From assembly GCA_049799955.1 (NCBI GenBank), contig JBARIW010000142.1, positions 1 to 64,000 of the forward strand: a stretch of DNA of 64,000 nucleotides, given 5' to 3'. How positions within the stretch are numbered: position 1 is the stretch's first letter; each line of letters opens with the position of its first letter. Position numbers and translations under genes: made by a program. Below, one piece after another: positions 1-8,847 of the stretch. Source of the DNA: JBGTFE01 sp049799955. Lineage in GTDB: Bacteria > Acidobacteriota > Blastocatellia > Pyrinomonadales > Pyrinomonadaceae. The notes below the pieces were generated by a model. The model saw nothing but the letters and a program-made list of their open reading frames with translations. It had not been told where the DNA came from and did not search any database.

Positions 1-285
1 GTGCGAATCGCGGCTAAATTAGAAAAAGAAAACGATTCGGTTTTTCTGACACTGAGCGTTTTCGATTCGGGCGCGGGCGTGAGCGAAAGAGAGCTTTCAG
101 AGACGCGCGAAAGCGGGCTCGGATTAAATAATATCGAGCAGCGTCTGCGCTCTTATTACGGGAAAACATCGAATCTGAAAATCGAAAGCAAAAAGGGAAA
201 GGGAACGACGGCGGAGATAAAATTTCCGATTTCCGATGTCAGCTTATTTACCGCAGAGACGCAAAAACGCAGAGGAAGAAATTAA
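1..285 (+). CDS. Sensor histidine kinase, LytS/YehU-like, C-terminal fragment
   Basis: This is the last 94 codons of a histidine kinase whose 5' part lies outside the window; the GTG at base 1 is not its start. The visible part is the HATPase_c ATP-binding end, with the G-box GLGLNNIEQRLRSYYG and a following beta strand (GKGTTAEIKFPIS), as in LytS/YehU-type kinases that pair with LytTR regulators. The LytTR regulator 109 bp downstream is the expected partner. The last about 12 residues (from TAETQKRRGRN) and the stop codon are encoded by the left arm of a palindromic repeat, so the natural C-terminus has probably been replaced. Family call is good; the signal sensed is not visible. Confidence 0.8.
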   Translation: MRIAAKLEKENDSVFLTLSVFDSGAGVSERELSETRESGLGLNNIEQRLRSYYGKTSNLKIESKKGKGTTAEIKFPISDVSLFTAETQKRRGRN

Positions 286-388
286 CAGGGATAACAAGAT
301 GAACAAGGATAATACAAATTATATAAATATCCCTGTCTATCCTGTCATCCCTGTTAATTTCTTTCTTAACAATCTCCGCGTCTCAGTA
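250..388. repeat. Palindromic tandem-arm repeat, agacgc type
   Basis: Left arm has CGCAGAGACGC-type 8-mers followed by ATTAACAGGGATAACA; the right arm carries the complements (CCTGTCATCCCTGTTAAT and CTCCGCGTCTC). The left arm supplies the stop codon of the kinase and the right arm ends 6 bp before the start of the LytTR gene. Close relatives lie at 21001-21159 and 56264-56388. Confidence 0.85.
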
Positions 389-393
389 ATTTT

Positions 394-1173
394 ATGAACA
401 AACTTCGAATTATCATCGCTGACGATGAACGTCCTGCAAGGTCTTTTCTAAAAGCTATTTTGCAGGAATTTGAAGACGTGGAAATCGTCGGCGAGGCGGA
501 AAACGGCGCGGAAGCGGTCGAAATTATCAAGCGCGAAAAGCCCGATTTGGTTTTGCTGGATTTGCAGATGCCCGAAATTACGGGGCTTGAAGTCGTCAAG
601 ATGCTTAGAAAATCCGAGATGCCGCTCGTCGCATTTGTTACGGCTTATGACGAGTACGCGGTGCAGGCGTTCGAAGTCGGCGCGGTTGATTATCTGCTCA
701 AACCGATTGAAAAATCGCGTCTTCTGGAAACTTTGCAGCGCACTTCCGAACGTCTTGAGCAAACGGATTTTAGAAACATCGAAGCCGAAAAACTTAAAAA
801 AGCCGTCGAAAGTTACGACGCGGCGACTCGTCCGGCATTTTTGGAGCGCATTCCGGTCAAAAAAAATGAAGAGATTATATTGATTCCGACGCGCGAAATC
901 GTTTCAATCGTCGCCGACGGCGAGCTTCTCTGCATCACAAATCTGCAAAACAAAAGATTCGTCATCAATCATCGCCTGAAAGATTTGGAAGCGCGGCTCG
1001 CGCCCGATAAATTCGCGCGGCTTTCGCGCGGCGCGCTGGTTAATCTGGAAATGATTGAGAAAATCAGCCCGATGCCCGGCGGAACTTACGCGGTTTTGCT
1101 CAAAAACGGTCAGGAGATTCAGTCGAGCCGCCTGCAATCAAGAATTCTGCGCGAAAGACTTCTCAAAATATAG
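394..1173 (+). CDS. LytTR-family response regulator
   Basis: A 259-residue two-component regulator. Residues 4-120 form a receiver domain with the acidic pocket D10/D11, phospho-acceptor D56 (in VLLDLQMPE), the conserved Thr of FVTAYDE and Lys of LLKPIEKSR. Residues about 155-259 are a LytTR DNA-binding domain (IPVKKNEEIILIPTREI ... FARLSRGALVNLEMIEKI). It should be phosphorylated by the adjacent LytS-like kinase and bind direct repeats at target promoters. No clear Shine-Dalgarno is visible because the start codon directly follows a palindromic repeat. The downstream TonB receptor gene is 122 bp away and could be a target, which is inference only. Confidence 0.93.
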   Translation: MNKLRIIIADDERPARSFLKAILQEFEDVEIVGEAENGAEAVEIIKREKPDLVLLDLQMPEITGLEVVKMLRKSEMPLVAFVTAYDEYAVQAFEVGAVDYLLKPIEKSRLLETLQRTSERLEQTDFRNIEAEKLKKAVESYDAATRPAFLERIPVKKNEEIILIPTREIVSIVADGELLCITNLQNKRFVINHRLKDLEARLAPDKFARLSRGALVNLEMIEKISPMPGGTYAVLLKNGQEIQSSRLQSRILRERLLKI

Positions 1174-1295
1174 CGCATATAAGACCGTTCGTTTCCCGCT
1201 TTCGACCATTCATTAAAAACTTATCGCCCACGTCCCGCTTATCGAATAAACTTTTTTATTTGGCATAATTCCATTTCTTTTTAGCAAAGAAAACT

Positions 1296-3491
1296 ATGAA
1301 TCATATTAAAAGTTTACTTAAATTTGCGGCATTTATATTTATTTTTTCGGTCGCCGCTACAGCGCAAACAGGCGGCAAAATTTCGGGGAAGGTTTTTTTC
1401 GGCGACAGTAAAACGCCTTTGCACGGCGCGACGGTCGAGATTGTGCAGCTCAAGCGCACGGTTATCACCGAAGAAGACGGCAGCTATGAATTTACCGGCA
1501 TTCCCGCCGGACGCTACACGATTCTCGCGCATCAGGAAGGTTTCGGCGATAAGTCGATAAATATTGTCGTAGCGGCTGGCGCGACGGTTTCGACGGCAGA
1601 TATTCCGATGCAGATAACGGGCGTCAACGAGCAGGTAACGGTTACGGCTTCCGGCACGGAACAATCTACTTTTGAGGCAATTCAGACGGTCAGCACGGTT
1701 AATTCAAATACGATTTTGGAGAATTCCGGCAGCGGTTTGGGCGACGCCGTCGATAAGGAAGCGGGCGTTACCAAGCGCGATTCCGGTCCGGGCAGCTCGC
1801 GTCCCGTAATTCGCGGTTTCGACGGCGACAGGGTAAAAGTTACGACCGACGGCGTCGGCGTCGGCTCGCTCGCTTCGCAGTCGGGCGACCACGCCGAGCC
1901 GGTTGACACGCTCGCTTTGGAGCGCATCGAGGTCGTCAAAGGTCCGGCGACGCTTCTCTACGGGAGCAACGCCATCGGCGGCATCGTCAATGCCATCAGC
2001 GGGCACGACGAAGAAAATCATCCGGGCTTTCGCGGCTATCTTTCCACGCTCGGCTCGACCAACAGCAAACAGGCAAGCCTGAGCGTCGGCGGCGAGTACG
2101 GCGTCGGAAACTGGATGTTCTGGTCAAACGCAAGCGGGCAGCGTTCAGGCGATTACACGGCTGGCGGAAATTTCGGAAAAGTCGTCAACACGTTCACGCG
2201 CAGCGCCAATTTCACGGGCGGTCTCGGCTATTACGGGAAAAAGGCTTTTGTTAATGCGAATTACAATTTTTATCAAAGCCGCTACGGAGTTCCGTTTGAT
2301 TTTAACGACGCAAACGCCGAGCTTCGAAGCCTTCGCGTCTGGCGCAGCGACTTTCGTTTTAACGGCGGTTTCCGCGACCTCGATTCGCCTGTAACAAGCG
2401 TTAAATTAACTCTCGATTACAGCAATTATCGTCATCAGGAGATGGTTGAAGACACGGTCGGCACGACGTTTCATAACAATGTCGTTTCTTACCGGGCGAT
2501 GTTCGACCAGCGAAAATACGGGAAGCTGACGGGACGTTTCGGCTTTGACGGATTTAAAAGGGATTTTTCGACCAACGGCGACGAAGTTTTAATTCCGGGG
2601 CTGGTTACGCAAAATGCGTTTTCGGTTTTCGGGCTGGAAGAACTCACCTACGACCGCGCTACGTTCCAATTCGGCGCGCGCGTCGAAAGCAACCGTTATC
2701 ACCCGACCGACACGAGCCTCACGAAACGCGATTTTACCGGATTTTCCGGCGCGGTCGGCGCGAGATTCAAGCTCTGGGAAGGCGGCGCGTTTGTGGCGAA
2801 CTATTCACATTCTTTCCGCGCGCCCGCGCTCGAAGAGCTTTACAACAACGGTCCGCACGACGGCTCGCTTACCTTCGAGCTTGGAAATCAAAATTTGACG
2901 GCTGAAATCAGCGACGGTCTGGATTTTTCGCTTCGTCAGCAAACAAAGCGCGTGCGCGGCGAAATTAATTTTTATCATTACAGCCTCAAGAATTTCGTTT
3001 TTCTCGCGCCGACCGGCGACACGGATGCCGGAAGCGGTTTTCCGATTGCCAAATATCTTCAGGGCGACAGCCGCTTTTTCGGCGCGGAAGCGACCGTCGA
3101 TATTACCGCCAACAAGTATCTGAATCTGCTCGGCGGTTTCGATTACGTCAACGCGAAGCTGAAATCGGGCTTGAATCTGCCGCGCATTCCGCCGTTTCGC
3201 ACGCGGCTCGGACTCGATTTTCATTACAGGGATTTGAGCCTGCGTCCCGAATGGGTTCTGGTCGCAAAGCAGGACAAAGTATTTACCAACGAAACGCCGA
3301 CAGCCGGTTACGGCGTGGTAAATCTGGTCGGCTCATATTTGATTCCGGGCAAGCATTACGCGAATATCTTTTCGGTCAACGCCTTTAACCTGACGAACCA
3401 GCTTTATTTCAATCACCTGTCGTTCATCAAGGACATCTCGCCGGGAATCGGTCGGGGCGTACGCGTTAGCTATACAGTTAGGTTCTTTTAA
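1296..3491 (+). CDS. TonB-dependent receptor, ZnuD-like, with N-terminal carboxypeptidase-regulatory domain
   Basis: A 731-residue outer-membrane receptor. Residues 1-23 are a signal peptide ending ATAQ. Residues about 27-110 are a CarboxypepD_reg-like beta sandwich (GKISGKVFFGD ... YEFTGIPAGRYTI). The plug at about 125-235 includes SRPVIRGFDGDRVKV, SGDHAEPVDTLALERIEV and GPATLLYGSNAIGGIVNAI; the SGDHAEPVD/GPATLLYGS pattern is typical of ZnuD-type receptors, so zinc or another metal chelate is a reasonable substrate guess. The remainder is a beta barrel ending in the usual C-terminal Phe (VRVSYTVRFF). It would need TonB-ExbBD, not present here. No Zur-type box was recognised upstream; a possible -10 CATAAT lies near 1264. 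Confidence 0.88.
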   Translation: MNHIKSLLKFAAFIFIFSVAATAQTGGKISGKVFFGDSKTPLHGATVEIVQLKRTVITEEDGSYEFTGIPAGRYTILAHQEGFGDKSINIVVAAGATVSTADIPMQITGVNEQVTVTASGTEQSTFEAIQTVSTVNSNTILENSGSGLGDAVDKEAGVTKRDSGPGSSRPVIRGFDGDRVKVTTDGVGVGSLASQSGDHAEPVDTLALERIEVVKGPATLLYGSNAIGGIVNAISGHDEENHPGFRGYLSTLGSTNSKQASLSVGGEYGVGNWMFWSNASGQRSGDYTAGGNFGKVVNTFTRSANFTGGLGYYGKKAFVNANYNFYQSRYGVPFDFNDANAELRSLRVWRSDFRFNGGFRDLDSPVTSVKLTLDYSNYRHQEMVEDTVGTTFHNNVVSYRAMFDQRKYGKLTGRFGFDGFKRDFSTNGDEVLIPGLVTQNAFSVFGLEELTYDRATFQFGARVESNRYHPTDTSLTKRDFTGFSGAVGARFKLWEGGAFVANYSHSFRAPALEELYNNGPHDGSLTFELGNQNLTAEISDGLDFSLRQQTKRVRGEINFYHYSLKNFVFLAPTGDTDAGSGFPIAKYLQGDSRFFGAEATVDITANKYLNLLGGFDYVNAKLKSGLNLPRIPPFRTRLGLDFHYRDLSLRPEWVLVAKQDKVFTNETPTAGYGVVNLVGSYLIPGKHYANIFSVNAFNLTNQLYFNHLSFIKDISPGIGRGVRVSYTVRFF

Positions 3492-3571
3492 ATGATGAAT
3501 GCGGAACGATGAATGATGAACTGAAGAAACTTGTCTTTACTTCATCATTCATCGTTCCTAATTCATCATTT
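3491..3571. repeat. Palindromic 7-mer repeat, gatgaat type
   Basis: About 30-bp arms built from 7-mers such as ATGATGA/ACGATGA, with the reverse complement after a short loop (CTGAAGAAACTTGTCTTTA). It fills the whole spacer between two convergent genes and its right arm reaches the stop codon of the minus-strand gene. It could double as a bidirectional terminator. Confidence 0.85.
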
Positions 3572-6500
3572 ACTGATTCGGTTTCCCGTCCCAATCGCCG
3601 ACGACGGGTTTGTCGCCGGTTTGTCCGAAAACGGTTGTTTGAGCGATATTTATGTTGTCATTGCTCAGGAAAAACTGCGCGGTCGTCGGTCGATAAACCG
3701 CAATCGTATCTTTGCCGTCGCCGTCAAAATCGCCTGCCGCCGGTAAATCTCCAATCGCTCCGAAAAATCCGGTGAAATCGACATTGCCGACAGCCACATC
3801 ATTTGTCAGGAAAAACTGACCTGTGCCCGGGCGAGACACGCCGATTTCGTCGAGATTGTCGGCGTCCCAATCGCCCGCAATCGGCAAATCGCCGTCCGTT
3901 CCGAAGCCGAGCGTGTGGTCTACCGGCGGAGCGTTTTCTATTTCATCAGTCAGAAAAATCTGCGCCTGTCCTCCGTTTTGACGGAAAACGCCGAATGTAT
4001 CGATGCCGTCGCCGTCCCAGTCGCCGATTATCGGTAAATCGCCGGTCTGACCGAAATTGACGGTGAAATTAACCGGAAGCAAAACCAGAGGACAAGCCGG
4101 ACAAGGGCGAACAGGCGTAATTTTGCGAATTATAAATTGTCCCTGACCGAAACCGGCGATACGAAAAACGCCTACATCGTCGATGCCGTCGCCTTCCCAA
4201 TCTCCGACCACGCCGATGTCGCCCGCCTGTCCGAAACCGACCGTTTTATCAATCGTTCCGGTTACGTTCGAATTGCTTTCCAGAAATTGATTTGTGCCGG
4301 GACGATGAACGCCTATTGTGTCGTTAAAGGTCGTTTCGATTTTGGCGACAAAACCGTCGGTGTTAAATTGAGTAACGCCGGACGACTGCGGCTTGAAAAC
4401 GCCTGCGGTCGTCGGAAAAGTCGGCGAAGCGGTTATGCCGCCGATATAAACATTGCCTTTTTTATCGAGCGCGATGCCGTTGCTGTCTTCTCTGCCGGAA
4501 ATGTTGCCGCTGCCCGCGCCGCCTAAGAAACTCGAATAAAGAATTTTCGGTTTTGACGGCGTTGAAACCGCGCTGATTTTCGTTAAAAAAGCATCGCCGC
4601 CGCCCGCGTTGGCATTTTGAAAAGCGTTGATATGCGGGAAATTAGTGGAAATCGTGTTTCCTGTCAGATAGACGTTGTTTGCCGCGTCAAGCGTAATCGC
4701 TCTGCCTTCGTCAAAGCTGCTGCCGCCTAAGAAACTCGAATAAAACTGCGCGGTTACATCTGCGTTTAATTTGGCGACAAAAGCTTCGCCGTTGCCGACG
4801 ACATTTGTGTCGAAAGCATTGAGAATCGGGAATCCGGTCGCGTTGTCGGTTCTGCCCGTGATGTGCGCTCTCTGCGTCGCGGGTTCGACCGTTACGCCGT
4901 TGATAACGTCGCGTCCCGCTCCGCCGTAATAAGTCAGAGAAACAAGCGAGGTCGCGCCGACGGCGTTGGTCGGGTCGATTTTTGCGATAAAACCGTCAGA
5001 CGCGCCGCCGTTGAAATTCGAGTCGAGCGGCGAGCCGGACGGAGCTTTTACCGTCAGATTATTGGAAGCCGTTTCGCCGGCGACGTAAGCGTTTCCGGCG
5101 GCGTCAACCGCGATGCTATGCGCTTTATCTTCGCCGTTTCCACCCAAAAGACTCGCATACAAAAGCGAATCATTGCCGGTTTCATTCGGGTTGAACTTGG
5201 CAATAAAAGCGTCGTTCACATCGGTGTTGTTATTGCCGTGTTTTGTCTGAAAAGCGTTTTTGTCAGGCAAATTATCCGAGTTGCTTTCGCCCGCGATATA
5301 AGCATTTCCCGCGCTGTCGATAGCGATGGCGTTTCCCTGGTCTTCATCGCTGCCGCCGAAATATGTCGAGTAAACGAGGTCGTCGCCGCCCGTCGTCAAA
5401 ACCGTAAAAAATGCGTCGGAATCGCGGCGCGCGCCGTAGCAGGGTTTGTTCTGATACGGGTTTAGCGTCGTCGGGAAAAGATACGGGTTGATGCAGAAAT
5501 TTCCGGCGTTGAACGGGTCTGTTCCGCCCGTAACGTATGCTTTTCCGGCAGAATCGACGGCGATTGCGAAAGCCGCGTCGCTGTTGTGCCCGCCGAGATA
5601 TGTCGAATAAACAAAGTCCGAGCCGTCCGGCTTGAGCTTCATAACAAACGCATCGCCGCACGGAAGCGGTCCGCCGATTAAACAGGCGTCGTCGCCGCGC
5701 AGCTCCATCTCGTTTTGAAAAGCGCCGCTCGAAACCGGAAAATCGCTCGAATCGGTGTTTCCCGCGATATAAACGCTTCCGCCCGCGTCAACCGCCAAAC
5801 CGTTTATCGAATCGCCCGTTCCTTCGACAATATCGATAAATTCGACGTTTCCGCCGACATAGGTTGAATAAATAAGCTTCGGGTCGATAATCAGAGCTTT
5901 ACTTTTATCGTATTCGCCGACCTCGAAAGCGACTTTGTTTTTGCCTTTCAAAACGTACCGGCTGGCGACCATCTGCCTGCCGCTGCCGGTTTCCTGATAT
6001 GTAACGGGCGCGGCAAATTTAATCGTTTCGTCTTTGACTTCGACAATCATACAGCCGTCATCGACAAGAACTTTTTTCGCGCCTCTGAAATTGAGCAGAA
6101 TCTGATTCGCATCCGCGTTCGGCGCGACGACAAAATCGTATTCGAATTCTTTCCGGCTGCCGTAAAACACGGCGTCGATGCCGTCGTAAATATCGCGGTA
6201 AACGGCTTTTCCGTAATTCGTTACGTTGCGCCGCCAGTTTGATTCGTCGCCGATAAAATAATTCGATTTTCTCGCCTGTTCCTCGACTCCTTCGATTCTG
6301 GCGGCGGAATTCGCGCCTTCAAATTGCATTGCGAAAGCGTTCTGGTAAATTTTCCCGCCTTTTTTCTTTCGCAATCTCAAAACGGCTTCGCGTTCGGTCA
6401 AAAACAGCGAAAAGCGCGAGGAGCGAGCCAGAAATTTTACTCTTTCGTCCGTTTGTCCCTGATTGATTTCAAAGCTTAAAGGCAGATTTTCATAGCTTGT

Positions 6501-6677
6501 CTTAACTGTTTCTTTCGTTTGTTCCGAATTTTCGTTTGTCTCGATTTGAATAGTTTCATTTATTAAAGCTTCAGCCTGAACTGTGGGCTGAAACGTAACG
6601 ATTGACGAAAACATTAAGCTCGCTAAAATTAACGACGCGCCAAAAAAACTAACGTTTGAACTTACACTCTTTTGCAT
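3570..6677 (-). CDS. Secreted SBBP beta-propeller protein with C-terminal FG-GAP repeats
   Basis: A 1035-residue secreted protein. Residues 1-35 look like a signal peptide (ends TVQAEA). A DUF7948-like N-terminal region (about 65-270: SFEINQGQTDERVKFLARS ... YDGIDAVFYGS) precedes about eight SBBP-type propeller blades (IYSTYVGG, VYSTYLGG and YSSFLGG strands alternating with AVDSAGNAYIAG-type loops). The last about 220 residues are FG-GAP/VCBS blades with Ca-binding-like loops (GDWDGDGID, GDFDGDGKD). The architecture is common in Acidobacteriota secreted proteins; function is unknown, possibly adhesion or carbohydrate binding. An 11-bp-periodic operator lies 75 bp upstream of its ATG and is shared with the next FG-GAP gene. 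Confidence 0.85.
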   Translation of the reverse strand: MQKSVSSNVSFFGASLILASLMFSSIVTFQPTVQAEALINETIQIETNENSEQTKETVKTSYENLPLSFEINQGQTDERVKFLARSSRFSLFLTEREAVLRLRKKKGGKIYQNAFAMQFEGANSAARIEGVEEQARKSNYFIGDESNWRRNVTNYGKAVYRDIYDGIDAVFYGSRKEFEYDFVVAPNADANQILLNFRGAKKVLVDDGCMIVEVKDETIKFAAPVTYQETGSGRQMVASRYVLKGKNKVAFEVGEYDKSKALIIDPKLIYSTYVGGNVEFIDIVEGTGDSINGLAVDAGGSVYIAGNTDSSDFPVSSGAFQNEMELRGDDACLIGGPLPCGDAFVMKLKPDGSDFVYSTYLGGHNSDAAFAIAVDSAGKAYVTGGTDPFNAGNFCINPYLFPTTLNPYQNKPCYGARRDSDAFFTVLTTGGDDLVYSTYFGGSDEDQGNAIAIDSAGNAYIAGESNSDNLPDKNAFQTKHGNNNTDVNDAFIAKFNPNETGNDSLLYASLLGGNGEDKAHSIAVDAAGNAYVAGETASNNLTVKAPSGSPLDSNFNGGASDGFIAKIDPTNAVGATSLVSLTYYGGAGRDVINGVTVEPATQRAHITGRTDNATGFPILNAFDTNVVGNGEAFVAKLNADVTAQFYSSFLGGSSFDEGRAITLDAANNVYLTGNTISTNFPHINAFQNANAGGGDAFLTKISAVSTPSKPKILYSSFLGGAGSGNISGREDSNGIALDKKGNVYIGGITASPTFPTTAGVFKPQSSGVTQFNTDGFVAKIETTFNDTIGVHRPGTNQFLESNSNVTGTIDKTVGFGQAGDIGVVGDWEGDGIDDVGVFRIAGFGQGQFIIRKITPVRPCPACPLVLLPVNFTVNFGQTGDLPIIGDWDGDGIDTFGVFRQNGGQAQIFLTDEIENAPPVDHTLGFGTDGDLPIAGDWDADNLDEIGVSRPGTGQFFLTNDVAVGNVDFTGFFGAIGDLPAAGDFDGDGKDTIAVYRPTTAQFFLSNDNINIAQTTVFGQTGDKPVVGDWDGKPNQ

Positions 6678-6752
6678 TTTTACAATCTCTCCTAAAATTT
6701 TTTATCTTTTTCTTCTTTTGTGGTAACTCCATTAAAACCCGAACGCAATACT

Positions 6753-6796
6753 AAAATCTTTAAGTTTTCGTGAAGTTTATTTGAAAAATTTATGAA
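6753..6796 (-). promoter_or_regulatory. Four-unit 11-bp tandem operator, copy 1
   Basis: Read on the minus strand, the 44 bases split into three consecutive 11-mers starting TTCA (for example TTCATAAATTT) and a fourth unit TTAAAGATTTT. It ends 75 bp before the ATG of the SBBP/FG-GAP gene. Copies with the same register and orientation lie at 8179-8222 and 8705-8748. An 11-bp direct-repeat spacing is what PhoB/OmpR-type winged helices bind. Confidence 0.75.
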
Positions 6797-6799
6797 CAG

Positions 6800-6834
6800 A
6801 AAAAAGGACAGAACCTAGCCGGAACTGTCCTTTT
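6800..6834 (-). terminator. Intrinsic terminator of the FG-GAP gene at 6855-8099
   Basis: A 10-bp stem (AAAAGGACAG / CTGTCCTTTT) with a 13-base loop; read on the minus strand it is followed by a U-rich tail. It lies 20 bp beyond the stop of the 414-residue gene and just outside operator copy 1. Confidence 0.85.
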
Positions 6835-6854
6835 GAAAGAGATTTAGCGAAGTT

Positions 6855-8099
6855 TTACGGTAAGGCGCTGACGCCGACCGGAATATCGCCTTTTATGCCG
6901 AACGGGTAAGCGAAGAAGGTCGAGAAATTAGTGCTGCTTCTCAAGATAAAGTAATTTCCGTTCGAAGGTCGCCAGACGGCGATGTCGGTTTTGCCGTCTT
7001 TGTCGTAATCGCTGGCGACGGGTTTATCGCCGCCTGAGCCGAACTGCGCGCCGAGCGTCGAGCCGTCGGAGCTTCGCTTAAACCACCATTCGCCGTTTGA
7101 AGGTCGGTAGATGGCTAAATCGGCGCGCGAATCGCCGTCGAAATCGCCGTCAATCGGAACGTCGCCGTTTACGCCCCATTGTTCGAAGGTAACGGTGTTC
7201 GAGCCGCTGTTGAGTGCGAACCACTGACCTGTGGACGGGCGGAAAATTGCCGAATCGCTCATGCCGTCGCCGTCAAAATCGCCCGCGTGAAACTGCGACG
7301 CGCGCGGCTCGCCGTAGATGAAATCGTCCATTGCGACGACATCGACGCCGCCGACGCCGTCTATATTTGTATTATTAAGCGGAGCGTTGCCGCTTTCGAT
7401 GACGACACGGGCAATTCGCTCGCCCGCGTTGAACGAGATGCCGACAAACGAGAGACCATTATCCAAAACCGGCGCAGATGCCGCCGATAATTGTCTGCCG
7501 TCCGTGCCATAGACGCGAATTAAGCTGCGGTTTCCGCCTGTAGCCGAATCGACATCGGCGAAAACTAAGCCGAAGCCGCTGACGGTTGCGGGCGTCGATG
7601 TGCCGGGAACGACGAATGTAACTTCCATCATATGCGCGTTACGCATCGTGAACAGGCGCTGCGCGCTAAAGGTTTGAAAGATGGTCGAATAATTGGCGTT
7701 CATATTGCCGAATCGAACCGGAACGCCTGATGCGGTCGTCGAGCTGACGGCGAAACGATTTAGCGCCGCGCCGCTTTCGTCCTCGATGCTGTTGAAGATG
7801 ACTCCGCGCGGGCTGTTGACGTTAAAAAAGTCAACCGGAAATTCATTCGGCTCGGAGAAAGCGTCCGGCACGCCGTCCCAGTTGATTTCGCGTCTGCCCG
7901 TCATAAATAAACCGCCGACGCCGTTATTCGCGCCGCCTAAATCCGTGCGAAATGCGTCGACAATAGATTGAAGCGCCGCCGTACCTGCGCCGCTGCCCTG
8001 CCGTACGACCGGCGCGGCTGTAATTAAATTGACTAATAGAAACATTGTCGAAATGCTCAAAAAAAAGTTACGAATTATACTTGTTGCTGCGTTTTTCAT
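6855..8099 (-). CDS. Secreted FG-GAP repeat protein
   Basis: A 414-residue protein with a signal peptide (about 1-29, ending ITAAP). Residues about 40-265 form a domain with NWDGVPDAFSEPN and VAMDDFIYGEP, resembling PEP-CTERM/choice-of-anchor-type extracellular domains. Three to four FG-GAP blades follow (GDFDGDGMSDSAIFRP, GDFDGDSRADLAIYRP, SDYDKDGKTDIAVWRP). The FG-GAP tail resembles that of the neighbouring 1035-residue protein. An 11-bp tandem operator lies 79 bp upstream of the ATG. A good Shine-Dalgarno (CAGGAG) precedes the start. The biochemical role is not visible. Confidence 0.82.
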   Translation of the reverse strand: MKNAATSIIRNFFLSISTMFLLVNLITAAPVVRQGSGAGTAALQSIVDAFRTDLGGANNGVGGLFMTGRREINWDGVPDAFSEPNEFPVDFFNVNSPRGVIFNSIEDESGAALNRFAVSSTTASGVPVRFGNMNANYSTIFQTFSAQRLFTMRNAHMMEVTFVVPGTSTPATVSGFGLVFADVDSATGGNRSLIRVYGTDGRQLSAASAPVLDNGLSFVGISFNAGERIARVVIESGNAPLNNTNIDGVGGVDVVAMDDFIYGEPRASQFHAGDFDGDGMSDSAIFRPSTGQWFALNSGSNTVTFEQWGVNGDVPIDGDFDGDSRADLAIYRPSNGEWWFKRSSDGSTLGAQFGSGGDKPVASDYDKDGKTDIAVWRPSNGNYFILRSSTNFSTFFAYPFGIKGDIPVGVSALP

Positions 8100-8178
8100 T
8101 TTTACTCCTGAAATTTTATTTTTTAATTTTCCCGGCTTTTGCTGCCTTGTGATTCAACGATACTTCGAAGCGGCGGGC

Positions 8179-8222
8179 AAAATCTTTAAGAAATCTTGAA
8201 GGTTTTCTGAAATATTTATGAA
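8179..8222 (-). promoter_or_regulatory. Four-unit 11-bp tandem operator, copy 2
   Basis: Same architecture as copy 1: three TTCA-N7 units and a terminal TTAAAGATTTT identical to that of copy 1. It ends 79 bp before the ATG of the 414-residue FG-GAP gene, almost the same distance as copy 1 from its gene. Confidence 0.75.
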
Positions 8223-8231
8223 AGGAAAGCG

Positions 8232-8297
8232 GTAAAAGTAAAAAGTAAAAAGGCAAAAGTAAGATGTATTCTTCACTTTTTACTTTTTACTTTTTCA
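8232..8297. repeat. Palindromic 7-mer repeat, aaaaagt type
   Basis: Left arm of AAAAAGT units, right arm of ACTTTTT units. The right arm reaches the stop codon of the minus-strand gene at 8295. Confidence 0.85.
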
Positions 8298-8597
8298 ATC
8301 GCCAATCATTTTTATTCCCGAGATATTTGTTTTCGCTTTCATACAGGCGAGCAGCGAGATGAGACAAATAAAAATCTCGCCGTCCACGCCGGTTTCGAAA
8401 TGGCTGCGGTTTGTTTTTATAAATGCGAAAATCTGCGGCGGATTTGTGCCGAAAAGCGCCGCCGCTTCCGTAAGCGAAACAAAATCCGTCTCGCGGCGAC
8501 ACTCGCGGCAGAGCAGCAGGCGCGTTCTGGCTTTTTTGCGAACGAGCTGGATGCGCTCGAATTCGATGACTATTTCTCTTTGTCTCTGAATTTTCAT
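8295..8597 (-). CDS. Small hypothetical protein with a CxxC motif
   Basis: A 100-residue protein counted from the ATG at 8597; an upstream in-frame ATG at 8663 would add 22 residues without family character. It has a basic N-terminus (MKIQRQREIVIEFERIQLV), a single CRECRR motif near residue 30, a helix resembling SLTEAAALFG, and FICLISLLACMKAK near the end. Coding pattern and the divergent arrangement with the CadC-like regulator support a real gene. Function is unknown; a small metal-binding or regulatory partner is only a guess. Operator copy 3 lies 107 bp upstream. Confidence 0.6.
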   Translation of the reverse strand: MKIQRQREIVIEFERIQLVRKKARTRLLLCRECRRETDFVSLTEAAALFGTNPPQIFAFIKTNRSHFETGVDGEIFICLISLLACMKAKTNISGIKMIGD

Positions 8598-8704
8598 AAC
8601 AGGTTTGGCAGGAGTCGTTTCCCGTTTTTCGCAAACTGCGTTAAAATTTGTGGTAATTTCCACACGTCCCGCGCTAAAAAAAGTTTTACCGCAAAACAGG
8701 CGGC

Positions 8705-8748
8705 ATAATCTTTAGAAATTTATGAAATTTTTCTGAAGAAAATATGAA
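8705..8748 (-). promoter_or_regulatory. Four-unit 11-bp tandem operator, copy 3 (divergent spacer)
   Basis: Three TTCA-N7 units and a CTAAAGATTAT unit in the same orientation as copies 1 and 2. It sits between the minus-strand Cys-motif gene and the plus-strand winged-helix regulator (100 bp to its ATG), so it could serve either gene, including autoregulation. Confidence 0.7.
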
Positions 8749-8760
8749 TAAGCGAAGAAG

Positions 8761-8840
8761 TCCCAAGTTTCAAGTCCCATGTCCCAAGCGGATTGCTTTC
8801 TGACTTGAGACTTGAGACTTGGGACTTGGGACTTGGGACT
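8761..8840. repeat. Palindromic 7-mer repeat, cccaagt type
   Basis: Left arm CCCAAGT/TTCAAGT units, right arm GACTTGA/GACTTGG units. It ends 7 bp before the regulator ATG and would form a hairpin in its leader. The same 7-mers occur inside kgd at 46575-46609. Confidence 0.85.
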
Positions 8841-8847
8841 AATTAAA

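Noticed and set aside
250..388. Insertion sequence or MITE with transposase
   Set aside because: No transposase, no target-site duplication seen, and arms are made of short tandem units rather than a terminal inverted repeat.
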